Of a DNA stretch of 64,000 nucleotides, positions 47,617 to 57,518 are shown in pieces. Numbering within the stretch: the stretch's first letter is position 1; each line of letters starts with the position of its first letter. Made by a program: the position numbers and the translations under genes. Origin of the DNA: an uncultured Roseburia sp. (GTDB taxonomy: Bacteria; Bacillota; Clostridia; Lachnospirales; Lachnospiraceae); NCBI GenBank assembly GCA_947644305.1, contig CANRYS010000017.1, positions 1 through 64,000 of the forward strand. Reading direction: 5' to 3'. The notes under the pieces are model-generated. The model made no database searches, was not told the DNA's origin, and saw only the letters and a program-made list of their open reading frames with translations.

Positions 47617-49120
47617 ATGTATCTAAAGGAAGGAGGAACAGGTATGGAAGGAGAAGTGGAAGTTATTAAGGCAGTAGAGGGAAACGGAACCAGACGCAGG
47701 AATATGATTGGTAACGGTCTTTCCATTGAACGGAAACGGGTAGCAGCGTATGTGAGGGTAAATACCGATGGCGAGGAACAGTTACAGAGTTTCCAGTCGC
47801 AAAAAGCATATTATCAGGAGACGATTTCCAAAAACAAAGAGTGGGTAATGGTTGGCATATATGCCGATGAAGCAGTTACTGGCACTAAAACGGTCAAGAG
47901 GAACGGTTTTCTAAAAATGATTAATGACTGTATGTCGGGTATGATAGATGTTATTCTTACGAAGTCTATTTCCAGATTTTCCCGTAATCTGGTAGACACC
48001 CTTCAATATGTCCATATGCTCAAGGAAAAGGGAATTGCGGTTATCTTTGAGAAAGAAAATATCAATACGCTTTCAATGGAAAGTGAGATGGCGCTGGCGT
48101 TGCTTTCTACCCTTGCCCAGAATGAGGTGGAATCGTTATCTGCCAATGTAAAGATGGGCATTAAAATGAAAATGAAACGGGGAGAAATGATCGGGTTTAA
48201 TGGCTGCCTCGGTTACGATTACCATCAGGAGGACAAGAGCATTACCGTCAACCCGGAGGAGGCAGAAATTGTCCGTGAAATCTTTGATTTGTATCTAAGG
48301 GGATATGGCGCCCCAACGATAGCAAAGGAACTGACCAGACTTGGCAGGAAAAACAAAAAAGGGGAAGTTAAGTGGACTGACAGCGGAGTCCGGGGGATTA
48401 TCAACAATGGGAAATATAAGGGAGACCTTCTTCTGGGCAAGAACAGTATTATATCAAAGAACATCATGAGCCCATTGTCTCGCCTGAAATTTGGGATGCG
48501 GCACAGGAGATTAAAAAAAGCCGCTATCGTAAAAGTACAATGTCTATTGATGGGACATGGAAAAAGTACAGCAGGAAATTTGCTTTCAGCAGTATGTGTG
48601 AATGTGGATTCTGCGGAAAATATTTGACAAGGCGTTCCCATAATCAGACAACGACACAGACAAAACAGGTATGGAAATGCAGGACAGCCATCAATTTTGG
48701 CATTGAGAACTGCCCGCACAGCAAATCCATAGACGAGGCAATCATTGAAAATGCTTTTCTGGAAATGTTCCATCTGTTGGCAGATAATTTTGATGATGTT
48801 TTGGATTCGGTTATTCATTCCGTTGAGGAAACATTGTCAAATGATGAAAGCGCTGTTAAACTGCAAAGGATAGACAAAACACTCAGTCTGATGGAGTCAA
48901 AGAGAAAAAAGTTGAACTTTTGAAATCTGGTAAAAGCGAGGTTCATTATTTGGCATCGGGAAATAATCCTGCGATAATATCAAAGGAAGTTTTTGAAACG
49001 GTTCAGACTGAGAAAGGACGGAGGAGTAATGTGGTGAGAGATGAGAATGGTAGGCAGAGAAAAAGTGAGAAATATAGCTCAAAGAAATTGAAGAAAAGAT
49101 TAAAATTCAGAGAGGACTGA
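47617..49120 (+). pseudogene. Large serine recombinase, inactivated
   Basis: The parts read in order as one large serine recombinase but across different frames: a resolvase domain and recombinase domain (to about 48450), then SPEIWDAAQEIKKSRYR and zinc-ribbon CECGFCGKYL in another frame (48460-48915), then AIISKEVFETVQTEKGRR (48920-49083). Sequence between GDLLLGK and YYIKEHHEP is missing. Also, the catalytic serine expected in VRVSTDxEEQ is Asn (VRVNTDGEEQ). It cannot act as an integrase. Confidence 0.88.
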
Positions 49121-49124
49121 TATA

Positions 49125-49670
49125 ATGCAAAATGATAATACAAACTTAAAAGGCACAATTGAAATAAAACAAGCATTTTTGTCTAGTGCTATTTCGGATA
49201 TTTCTTCCTATATTCAATTGTCTGACACGAAAGTTTCGATAATTATGGCTGCTCTAGTTGCAGTTGTTGCCTCTTGTTACGAACCTATCATTTGTGTTCT
49301 GGTGAATATTAAGCCTTGCAGTTGGTTGGGTGTTACTTTGATTATTCTTGGTTTAGTGTTTTTTATGAGTTTTGTGGCAGTATTCGTATTTGGTATGCTA
49401 ACGATTCGAGGACATTCTTCGAATATCAGATATAAATCAAAATGGTATTTACATCAATCAAAAAAGGAGTACTCCTTTGACGCATATAAAGAAGATGTCA
49501 TATTGATGACTGATGAAGATGTAATAGAAAATATGACGGCTGAACTGTATAAATTGAATGATATAAATAGACAGAAATTGAAAACAAATAGATGGGTAAT
49601 GCGCTCTTTTTCTTTAACGTTAATAGTAGGGGGTCTTATTTGCGTATTACTTGTAGCGTCTGTACTATAG
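49125..49670 (+). CDS. Pycsar effector-like transmembrane protein (PycTM)
   Basis: This 181-residue protein has a cytoplasmic N-terminus, two membrane segments in the first half (about 42-62 and 71-96) and one near the C-terminus (about 160-180), with a charged helical segment between, matching the Pycsar effector family (DUF5706-type). In Pycsar a pyrimidine cyclic nucleotide binds or activates the effector, which damages the inner membrane and kills or arrests the infected cell. The cyclase gene follows after 11 bases, which strengthens the call. The start follows AGAGGAC. Confidence 0.8.
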   Translation: MQNDNTNLKGTIEIKQAFLSSAISDISSYIQLSDTKVSIIMAALVAVVASCYEPIICVLVNIKPCSWLGVTLIILGLVFFMSFVAVFVFGMLTIRGHSSNIRYKSKWYLHQSKKEYSFDAYKEDVILMTDEDVIENMTAELYKLNDINRQKLKTNRWVMRSFSLTLIVGGLICVLLVASVL

Positions 49671-49681
49671 GAGGAAATAAT

Positions 49682-50404
49682 ATGGCTATTGACATTAATG
49701 CTGTTTACAAAAGTACATATGAACATTATCTAAAAGCAAAAAACAATATTGTATTAGAGTCAGCATTTTTTGAGCATCGGGCAGATGCTATTTCTGATGT
49801 GATTCCGGGTTTTAGTGCTGATAAGTTGGAGTTTGGCTCATATGATAAAGAAAATTTTGCGGTTTTATTTGTTGATATGCGTGATTCTACAAAACGAGCA
49901 CAGAATATTGGAGCAGAAAAAACATTCTTAACTATGCATATATTTCTTACTGCACTTCTTGAAGTTGTAAAGTACTATCATGGAAAAGTTATTGACATTA
50001 TGGGTGATGGCATAATGGTATTTTGGGGTGGCAGAGAAGCCCGTGCTAAAGACAATATGGTAAAAACAGAAGCTGTGCGGAATGCAGGTCGTTGTGATCT
50101 TGCTATGCTAAAAGTAAGATCAGAGGTTATTAATAAAATTATTTCAAGTGAAGGGTTGGGGAATGAAATAAACATTGGAATAGGTCTTATGTTTGATAGT
50201 GTAGTAGTGACGAAAATTGGAATAAATGATTCTTATGATGTAAAAGCTTTTGGCAATTGTATAAATGTTGCATCAAAATATTCAAATTCATATAACCGGA
50301 TGAAGGTTTCTAAGAAAGTCAAGGAGATTTGGCCGTCTTCAAAGACAGGAAAATTAAAATTTGTAGCAGATAATGGCGGTTATTTTGTTGAAAGAGGGCA
50401 ATAA
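49682..50404 (+). CDS. Nucleotidyl cyclase of a Pycsar system (PycC)
   Basis: This 240-residue class III cyclase has the metal-binding aspartates in LFVDMRDST (D65) and IDIMGDG (D109) plus the later GIGLMFDSVVVTKIG and NVASKYS strands. Its position directly behind the PycTM gene marks it as the signal-making half: on infection it should convert CTP or UTP to cCMP or cUMP. The start follows AGGAGG. It is shorter than purine cyclases with sensor domains, as in other PycC proteins. Base specificity cannot be read with certainty here. Confidence 0.83.
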   Translation: MAIDINAVYKSTYEHYLKAKNNIVLESAFFEHRADAISDVIPGFSADKLEFGSYDKENFAVLFVDMRDSTKRAQNIGAEKTFLTMHIFLTALLEVVKYYHGKVIDIMGDGIMVFWGGREARAKDNMVKTEAVRNAGRCDLAMLKVRSEVINKIISSEGLGNEINIGIGLMFDSVVVTKIGINDSYDVKAFGNCINVASKYSNSYNRMKVSKKVKEIWPSSKTGKLKFVADNGGYFVERGQ

Positions 50405-50406
50405 TC

Positions 50407-51600
50407 ATGCCAGATGACAAAATAAGTAAAGTTGATTCAGAGTTGCTTGCAGTGGCTATTGATCGGATACTTTCTACAGAGGTACTTGAAAGGAGCATAA
50501 CAGAGCAATTGCCATTGACAGGAGATTTGTCTGATACAAATAAAGTATATACTGGGAAAGCATCGATGCTTTTTGTAGATATGCGCGAATCGACAAAATT
50601 GCCAGATAGATTTAGCATGGAACAGCTTGTAAAGATTTATAGAAGTTATATCCGTACAGTTGTATAGGCCATTCGATATTCAAAATTTTCAATTCGAAAT
50701 TAGATGAGAGTATTAAACATAGAATTTCTTGCGGTATTGGTATACATACAGGAGATATTTCTCTTTCTAAAGTAGGTATGAGAGGAAAGGAACAAGATGA
50801 TACAGCAGAAAATGAATTTGGTATTGCTTGGATTGGCAATAGTACAAATTTAGCTTGTAAATATAGTGGAGTAGTAGACAATGGAATAATTTTTATAAGT
50901 ACATCAACATATTCTGCACTTTCCGATATTGATGAGAAACAAAAATGGGAGAAGTTTGAAATATCTAAGGATAGTAATTTGTTATATGGCTAGTATTATT
51001 TATCGTTAGATATTGACACAGATATAGAGCCTTGTCCTGCTGGAAAGAGCGTTATAACATTAAGTTTGGTAGATGAACTAAAAAAGGAATACCAAAAGCA
51101 GCTGGTTGATATATCAAGAAAGACCGAAGAATTGGGAAAAAAGGAACAAGCTCTTAAGGATAAGGAGAATGAAATTAATAAAAAAGCAACAGAGATAAAC
51201 CAAAAGGATAGACAAAACACCACTAAAGAGCGAAGTATTAATGAACAGGAGTACCAATTCTATTGCAAGGTATTAGGTAGCAGACACTGTAAAGAAGCTT
51301 ATGTTAAAGAGATGGGAAAAGATTTCTGGGAAGATAATTTAAATAATGCTTTTTTAGTAGGAAATAAAGTTGGAAAAAGTGAACATGAGATAAAACAAAT
51401 AGTAAGTTACGCAATGGTAAGTATATACGAAGATTTAGAACTGTATGATAAAGCTTATGATTTTTTAGTAGAACAAGCTACTGGATACTCATGGTTAAAT
51501 ATGCATACTGTTCAAAATATAGTTAAAAAGGTAGGATATTGTGATAGGTTAAAGTCAGCACTTTATGAGCGTCTTGTAAAAAATGATTTAGATTGGAAAG
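50407..51600 (+). pseudogene. Second nucleotidyl cyclase with coiled-coil extension, degraded
   Basis: Pieces of a second cyclase run in order: SMLFVDMRESTKLPDRF (50567 region), then a stop and a gap, then HRISCGIGIHTGDISLSKVG, GIAWIGNSTNLACKYSG, another stop after LLYG, and finally a coiled coil from about 51066 (VDELKKEYQKQLVDI, KKEQALKDKENEINKK) with a helical C-terminal domain. The metal-binding GDG region is missing and two stops split the frame. The C-terminal part is open for 178 codons and ends where an M23 fragment is joined. It may once have been an alternative cyclase-fused partner for the Pycsar effector. Confidence 0.75.
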
Positions 51601-51786
51601 GTGGGTCATTCAGGGAATTCCTTTGCTCCGCATCTGCATTTTCAACTTATGGACAGCAATGACATAGCTAGTGCAAATGGGATTCCATGTGCTTTTGAGG
51701 AATATGAATTATTCGAAAACGGGAAGTGGGAAAGGGTAAAAAATGGGATTCCGACAGACAAAGATAGAATAAGATTTCAATGCTGA
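51601..51786 (+). pseudogene. C-terminal fragment of an M23 (LytM) peptidase
   Basis: GHSGNSFAPHLHFQLMD, with the H-x-H zinc motif of M23 endopeptidases, is fused in another frame to the end of the cyclase remnant. Only the last ~60 residues exist. It is a junk-yard fragment, not a working enzyme. Confidence 0.7.
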
Positions 51787-51911
51787 TTCCGGAACATGTG
51801 GATGATTTCACAGGATACAGGTACTACAGTGAACGGCAGCTCCCAATTGCCAACAAGATACAGGCATTGAAAAGCATGGGGCTTGGATTAGCCTTAATCA
51901 AGGAAAAATAG
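51786..51911 (+). pseudogene. Fragment of a MerR-type regulator
   Basis: The frame reads IPEHVDDFTGYRYYSERQLP and then KIQALKSMGLGLALIKE, the linker-helix pattern after a MerR DNA-binding domain. No start codon belongs to it. Confidence 0.5.
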
Positions 51912-52010
51912 AAATTTGCACCGCAAAAATATTTTTGACAGCTATTGATATTTTGTATTAAGATGTATAAATGAGTCATGAATTAGTGTGTATATAAGGA
52001 GGCGCTTGAT

Positions 52011-52298
52011 TTGGCAAAAAAGGAAGAGGAAATAACTATCCGTTCCAGCACAGCAGAATATCTGACATATGTTGCATCTACTGGTAACCAGCAGGATAGT
52101 ATCGAGATGCGGTATGAGGATGAGAATATATGGCTGACACAGAAGATGATGGCGACATTATATGATGTGGATGTTCGTACAATAAATTATCATATAAAAA
52201 GGATTTTTAGTGACAGTGAATTACAGGAAGATTCAGTTATCCGAAAATTTCGGATAACTGCCACTGATGGAAAAGGCTATAATACAATTCCTGTCTGA
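52011..52298 (+). pseudogene. RhuM-like virulence protein, N-terminal fragment
   Basis: This 95-residue frame after AAGGAGGCG reads through ENIWLTQKMMATLYDVDVRT and FSDSELQEDSVIRKFRITATDGKGYNT, the start of RhuM/Fic-like accessory proteins. The family continues for another ~200 residues, which are gone. Read as a truncated relic. Confidence 0.7.
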
Positions 52299-53062
52299 TT
52301 ATGATAAATATTTATTGGAATTAGAGGAAAATACGAGGGACATATGAGAGGCTAACTATCTTTGTCATACAGAATACTGGCAAGAAAGAACAATTAGTTA
52401 ATCAAACGAAAAAAATTATGAGTGAACTCAATTGAGTTGGCAGAAAAAATGATAGCATTGTATAATGAATTACTAAATGGGACTATGAGTGAACAAGAGG
52501 TGAATATTTTGCATTGGGACATTTGGATATCCCGCCAAAGGAGATAAAGGGTTGGTGTCAGAGATGTTCAAAACTCCCCAAAATAGAAGAGACCCTAAGC
52601 AGAAGCTTGCAGGACTGGAGATTGTTAGATAACGTCCGCCAAGAGTTGAATTGGTGCTGGATTACAGGAGTGCTCTCTAGCAATGACAAAGCAGAGCGAA
52701 GTCGCTAAGACATAATTTATAGGGCATGACCCTAGATAGGAGCAAAAGCGGCGCCCCCACTATGGAAAGGCTGGACGAAGGAATTTAGGACCTTCCCAAA
52801 GAGGATGCTCCTGTTAGACATGAGAGGTTAGCAGCCATAGGGAAGAATGGGACACAGATTCGCCTTCATAAAAAAGGATGACGTTTAATTTCGTGTACCT
52901 TTCTGACAGGAAAACGAAGTGCATTGCAACTGAAATGACACAGTTTTCGCCCATTAATGAATGCTTATCATTGTTTGTAACTTTGCAAACCATTGCACAA
53001 ATGGCAAAAATAAAGGCTTTTTTGTGCAAAATAAATAAGAACGTATAGAGAGGAAAATCATT
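52299..53062. other. Degraded stretch before the lectin gene
   Basis: Several short frames exist, e.g. 64 codons at 52514-52708 (GHLDIPPKEIKGWCQRCSKL) and 56 codons at 52878-53048 (MTFNFVYLSDRKTK), but none has a known family or consistent frame. The composition shifts from AT-rich to mixed. I treat it as relic sequence plus the upstream region of the lectin gene. Confidence 0.4.
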
Positions 53063-55573
53063 ATGGATAAAAAGAGGAAAAAGAGAAAGCTGGCTTTATT
53101 GCTTTTTGTTACAACGTTATTATCAACTGTTTTTAGCTGCTGGCATAGAGGTGATAAATTTAATGCCTATGCAGTCTCTGAAAAAGAAACAATAAATTAT
53201 TTTGCAGAGGGTTTTGGAACCGGGGTAGATTTTTCGGAGGATAGCTGGGAAATGAAAACCGCTTTTAGGGAAGGGGCGGCGTCGAGTATCACAGAGAATC
53301 CGAATAATCAGGCTGGGATTGTAGAAAATGAACATTCGGGAAAACAAGAGAAAATTATAAGATTAATCAACGCACGGTCCCTTGACCTTAATTCATCCGA
53401 CCAGGCTGCCTGGTCACGTGTGAGTACAGCAATTGTAGGAGACCGGATTTCTCTAAAAGAAAGCAGTGAATTTTCGGCAAAATTCACAATATCTATGCCG
53501 GATGCCTGTATAAATGAAAGTCTAGTTGGTGGCTCCCAATTTGCACGTGAAAGTGGTGGTGATGGAATTGCATTTATTATAACTCCTGCCAGTACAATAA
53601 AAGGGAGTATCAATACTGGTATGGGTTATTATGGTATTAAGGATAGCCTGGCGATTGAACTAGATCCTTATTTTAATGGTGCGTATTGTAACTTCGATCC
53701 AGCGGGCGCTGGTTATGTGAACTGGGTATATGATAATCAGGTGTTTGCAAATACAGGTTACGGGTATCTGCAGGCTGTTGCCGATGATACAAGAAATAAA
53801 GGAATTGATTATAGTTGGGACAGTGAGGGTACTAGTTATTGGACTTACTTAAACAATTATGGCTATGCAAATCTGCCATATTCACGAGATAGAAGATTTG
53901 ACCATGTGGGAGTAATGCTGGATGGTGAAACCAGAGAGCATTGTGGAATTTCTTACCTGAATGGTCTGCGACCGGATGAAGTGGAAGCTGGAAAATATGT
54001 AAATATTAATGATTCATCAGCCAGCACCCCAAGTACTTCTTCGGAATGTGGAACACGTTTTGCCGATGAAGGTGATATAAATGTAATAGGGGAAGAAGTG
54101 GATAACAGACTTTTTACAGTCTGGGTAGAATATGATGGGGAAGACTTATTTGTCCGGTATGCAAATGGAAGTTTTTCAGAGGCAGTAAGACCTGAGGATC
54201 CTCAGATAGCATTGGAAGGAAGGTATGGACTTGCACAGAAGTTTGCAAATGAGGATGTAAGCATTGGCTTTGTTTCTTCTATTTCGGATGCTGGTTCAGC
54301 AGCAAGTCATACCGTTCACAGTGTTGCATTTGCAAATACTTATATTGAGAATGGGGTTACGGCAGAATATATTAAATTGACAGATGCAAAAGAGGTAGTG
54401 CAGGGGGTGGTGGATGGCATTACCGTTGATAATGCTACTTCAAAGAAGGACATTCAGGATACGATAGATGACGCACTGGATAAGGCAGGAATTACAGATG
54501 TGACCGTAACGGTTGGGGACTTAACCAAAACGGAGCCTACCACAAGTGCCGAAGGAAAGATTGAGACGGCTATATCGTTTGAGTGTGGAACCGTAAGAGA
54601 CAGTATTATGATGAATAAGACGATAGAGAAATTGACACCCCCAACGCCACCGATCACACCGACATCCACACCAACGAGTACACCGATTCTCCCTACAGAA
54701 ATACCGACGATCACACCGATCACACCGACAGCAACACCGACGAGTACACCGATCACACCGACATCCACACCAACGAGTACACCGATTCCGCCAACAGCCA
54801 TTCCTACAATCACACCGACAGAAACACCGACATCCACACCGGTTTTACCGACGGTAGCACCGACAGCTACATCGGTTCCGCCAACAGCAGCACCGACGTT
54901 TACACCGGCTATGTCGCCGACGGGAGCGCCAACTGTTACTTCGTTACCTCTTGTTGTACCACGGGAGGAGAAGCAAAAGAATGCGTTATTTCTTAATTCT
55001 AAACTGAAAGTTAGTCAGACTGGCAAAAAAATCAGTGTCGCATGGGGTGCAATGCCCGGGGCGGACGGATACGACGTCTATGTTCAGTATTGTGGAATGA
55101 AATATACGACAGGGTCCATTACTGCCGTAAAAAGTGGGAAGACGACCAAAATTTCCCTTAAAAAAGTAAATGGAAAGTCTTTAGATCTCAAAAAGAATTA
55201 TAAAATTTGTGTCCTTGCCTATAAGTTGGCAGACGGCAAAAAAGTTACCCTTGCAAAAACCATAACAGCCCATATCGTTGGCAAAAACAATAAGACCTAC
55301 ACAAATGCCAAAGCGGTTAAGGTAAAGAAAAATTCTTATACACTGAGAAAAGGTAAAACGACTAAAATATCCGCGAGCACTGTTTTGGTAGAAAAGAGGA
55401 AGAAACAGCTTACTGACGCTCACGCAAAGGAGTTCCGATATGCGAGCTCGGATAAAAATGTGGCGGAGGTATCTGCAAAAGGAAAGATAAAGGCGGTAGG
55501 AAAAGGTAAGTGTCTCATCTATGTTTATGCCAGAAACGGCTTTGCGAAAAAGATAAGGGTTATGGTAAAGTGA
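53063..55573 (+). CDS. Secreted L-type-lectin-like protein with Pro-Thr repeats and Ig-like tail
   Basis: This 836-residue exported protein has a signal peptide (RKLALLLFVTTLLSTVFS), a legume-lectin-like concanavalin fold (about residues 40-440, e.g. GDGIAFIITP, SLAIELDPYFNGAYCN, HVGVMLDGE and DLFVRYANGSF), a Pro-Thr spacer (about 530-635), an Fn3-like module and a C-terminal Big_2-like module (RYASSDKNVAEVSAKGKI). It would bind a glycan at the cell surface. Its tail closely parallels that of the metalloprotease at 23735. Possible host or mucin adhesin; that is inference. Confidence 0.75.
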   Translation: MDKKRKKRKLALLLFVTTLLSTVFSCWHRGDKFNAYAVSEKETINYFAEGFGTGVDFSEDSWEMKTAFREGAASSITENPNNQAGIVENEHSGKQEKIIRLINARSLDLNSSDQAAWSRVSTAIVGDRISLKESSEFSAKFTISMPDACINESLVGGSQFARESGGDGIAFIITPASTIKGSINTGMGYYGIKDSLAIELDPYFNGAYCNFDPAGAGYVNWVYDNQVFANTGYGYLQAVADDTRNKGIDYSWDSEGTSYWTYLNNYGYANLPYSRDRRFDHVGVMLDGETREHCGISYLNGLRPDEVEAGKYVNINDSSASTPSTSSECGTRFADEGDINVIGEEVDNRLFTVWVEYDGEDLFVRYANGSFSEAVRPEDPQIALEGRYGLAQKFANEDVSIGFVSSISDAGSAASHTVHSVAFANTYIENGVTAEYIKLTDAKEVVQGVVDGITVDNATSKKDIQDTIDDALDKAGITDVTVTVGDLTKTEPTTSAEGKIETAISFECGTVRDSIMMNKTIEKLTPPTPPITPTSTPTSTPILPTEIPTITPITPTATPTSTPITPTSTPTSTPIPPTAIPTITPTETPTSTPVLPTVAPTATSVPPTAAPTFTPAMSPTGAPTVTSLPLVVPREEKQKNALFLNSKLKVSQTGKKISVAWGAMPGADGYDVYVQYCGMKYTTGSITAVKSGKTTKISLKKVNGKSLDLKKNYKICVLAYKLADGKKVTLAKTITAHIVGKNNKTYTNAKAVKVKKNSYTLRKGKTTKISASTVLVEKRKKQLTDAHAKEFRYASSDKNVAEVSAKGKIKAVGKGKCLIYVYARNGFAKKIRVMVK

Positions 55574-55632
55574 TATAGATGTGAAATCAGCCAGATAATT
55601 GGAGAGCATATCATAGGATCGCAATTAGATAT

Positions 55633-55674
55633 AAAAAGACAGGAACTTTAGTATGAGGTTATCCTGTCTTTTTT
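55633..55674 (+). terminator. Terminator after the lectin gene
   Basis: A 12-pair stem AAAAAGACAGGA with TCCTGTCTTTTT, 17-base loop, then T run. Confidence 0.85.
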
Positions 55675-55742
55675 GTGCCAGATGCCCTAAAGTATGCTGA
55701 CACAAAACAAGTTATTGTTATCATACGGGTGGGGAATATTCA

Positions 55743-55771
55743 TTGTAATTAGAAAAATAGTATGGTACAAT
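55743..55771 (+). promoter_or_regulatory. Promoter for the polyamine/ACP/FkbH cluster
   Basis: TTGTAA, 17-base spacer, TACAAT. It sits ~165 bases before the first gene, leaving a long leader. Confidence 0.7.
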
Positions 55772-55777
55772 TTGTAA

Positions 55778-55936
55778 AATGGGAGTTGATAAAAATCCCG
55801 CTGGAACAGCAACCAAAGCTTTGTGATTCGTATTGTTCAAGCTTGACTAAATGTATGAAAAATGATAGAATTACTAAAATACGCTTTGTATAAAATTAAC
55901 AAATATTTTATAGAGTTGATATAGAGGGAGAATATA
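55778..55936 (+). promoter_or_regulatory. Structured 5' leader of the BpsA-SpeD gene
   Basis: The ~160-base leader has small stems (GGGA/TCCC across TTGATAAAAA; GCTG-GAA-CAGC) and an AAGCTT-to-AAGCTT long pairing. It matches no riboswitch I know, but a SAM- or polyamine-linked control would suit the gene. Ribosome site GAGGGAG. Confidence 0.35.
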
Positions 55937-57481
55937 ATGAAAGAGGATTATATCGGAATAGTAAAGGAACGTGTCAGGTTAAAAGAAGGAAGAAGCGTAT
56001 TAGAAAAAATTTTATCTATCATATATTTGGAAGGAAATATATCCAATAAGGAATTAGCATTTCGCTGCACGCTACCTATACCAGTCGTTACTGCGATAAA
56101 GAAAGAATTCATTCGTTTAGGAATTCTAGAGCAAAACAAAGGAATACAACTAACAAAACAAGGTGTAGATTTTGTTGATGATGAATTGGGATTTTCTGGT
56201 TTAGATATCGAGTTATATAAGACACTGCTTGACGATGAAGAACAGAGGGTCTATTTAATTAATAAATTATCCGAACAATATGCTTTTATATATGAGAATA
56301 GACCACAAGTTGATGTGACAATAGATCAGGCCAAATGTACAGTGAACACAGCGTTTAAACGAGCAATGTTATGTTTGGAGAATCAATCATTAATTGGAAA
56401 GAATATATTATGTGTAGGAGATGATGATTTAATTAGTGTTGCGATTGGTTTATTGCTAAATGAGTTGTATCATGATAAAAAGGTGGATAGAAAAAAAGTA
56501 TGCGTGTTTGATGTCGATGAGCGTTATATACAATATATAACTGCGCTTGCTGAACGATATAATTTACCAATTGAATGTTTGAAAATAGACTTGAGAGAAC
56601 CATTACCAATAAGTTATGCCAATAGTTTTGATTGTTTTTTTACCGACCCACCGTATACGACAGAAGGATTGTCACTATTCTTATCGAGAGGAGTAAGTGC
56701 TCTAAAAAATGAAAAGGGCTTACGAGTATTTCTTTCGTATGGGCATAAACCTATAGACGAGATGAAAAAGGTTCAAGAAGTAATATTGAATCTGGGATTT
56801 GCGATAACGGATATCTATAATGCATTCAATGAATATGAAGGAGCCTCGCTATTAGCAAATGTTAGCCAAATGATGGTTTTGCAAAGTGGTGAAGATATAA
56901 AAACAATAGTTCCAGAAGAGTGCAAATATTTAGATAAGATCTATACTGGGGAATTACGACAAAAAAACAGTGTATATGAGTGCAAAAATTGTAAGGAAAA
57001 AATAATCTTAGATAAAGATAGTAGGATTCGTACAATAGAGCAGCTAAAAAAGGAAGGTTGTCCGAATTGTGGAAATAAAGCATTTGAGTTACGTAAGAAA
57101 CAGCCATCATTATTAGAGAGAGAAAAAAGGGCATTAAGTGAACATATTTTGGCAGACTTTTATGGATGTACGGAATCAATACTAAAAGATAATGAATTAA
57201 TCCAGCAATATATGCATGAAGCAGCGGAAAAGGCGAATGCAACGATAGTATCTGAAAAGTTTCACACATTTAATCCCTGGGGAGTTAGTGGAGTCATTAT
57301 AATCAAGGAATCTCATTTGACAATCCACACTTGGCCAGAATATCAATATGCTGCTGTAGATTTATTTACGTGTGGCGATACCCTGGATTTAAAAAGTGCA
57401 ATGCAATATCTAGAACAAAAGCTAGGCTGCAAAAGAATGGAATTTAATGATATTTCCCGAGGATTGTTAAGAAAATTATAA
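55937..57481 (+). CDS. BpsA (branched polyamine synthase, DUF43) - zinc ribbon - SpeD fusion
   Basis: This 514-residue protein joins two enzymes. The first ~330 residues are DUF43/BpsA-like: an HTH-like N-terminus, then an aminopropyltransferase fold with GDDDLIS (SAM-type loop) and FFTDPPYTTEG. A short linker holds two Cys-x-x-Cys pairs (CKNCKEK and CPNCGNK), a likely zinc ribbon. From about 392 on it is S-adenosylmethionine decarboxylase: HTFNPWGVSGV, then the self-cleavage site KESHLTIHTWPE with Ser459 becoming the pyruvoyl group, and DLFTCGD. It would thus make decarboxylated SAM and pass its aminopropyl group to a polyamine, giving a branched or longer chain. Both halves look complete. 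Confidence 0.85.
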   Translation: MKEDYIGIVKERVRLKEGRSVLEKILSIIYLEGNISNKELAFRCTLPIPVVTAIKKEFIRLGILEQNKGIQLTKQGVDFVDDELGFSGLDIELYKTLLDDEEQRVYLINKLSEQYAFIYENRPQVDVTIDQAKCTVNTAFKRAMLCLENQSLIGKNILCVGDDDLISVAIGLLLNELYHDKKVDRKKVCVFDVDERYIQYITALAERYNLPIECLKIDLREPLPISYANSFDCFFTDPPYTTEGLSLFLSRGVSALKNEKGLRVFLSYGHKPIDEMKKVQEVILNLGFAITDIYNAFNEYEGASLLANVSQMMVLQSGEDIKTIVPEECKYLDKIYTGELRQKNSVYECKNCKEKIILDKDSRIRTIEQLKKEGCPNCGNKAFELRKKQPSLLEREKRALSEHILADFYGCTESILKDNELIQQYMHEAAEKANATIVSEKFHTFNPWGVSGVIIIKESHLTIHTWPEYQYAAVDLFTCGDTLDLKSAMQYLEQKLGCKRMEFNDISRGLLRKL

Positions 57482-57518
57482 TATAGCAGTGTAGAATAAT
57501 ATGATAAAAGAGGTGTTA

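Noticed and set aside
54454..54837. Reverse frame rich in GVxVGV repeats under the lectin spacer
   Set aside because: Antisense shadow of a Pro-Thr repeat, as above.
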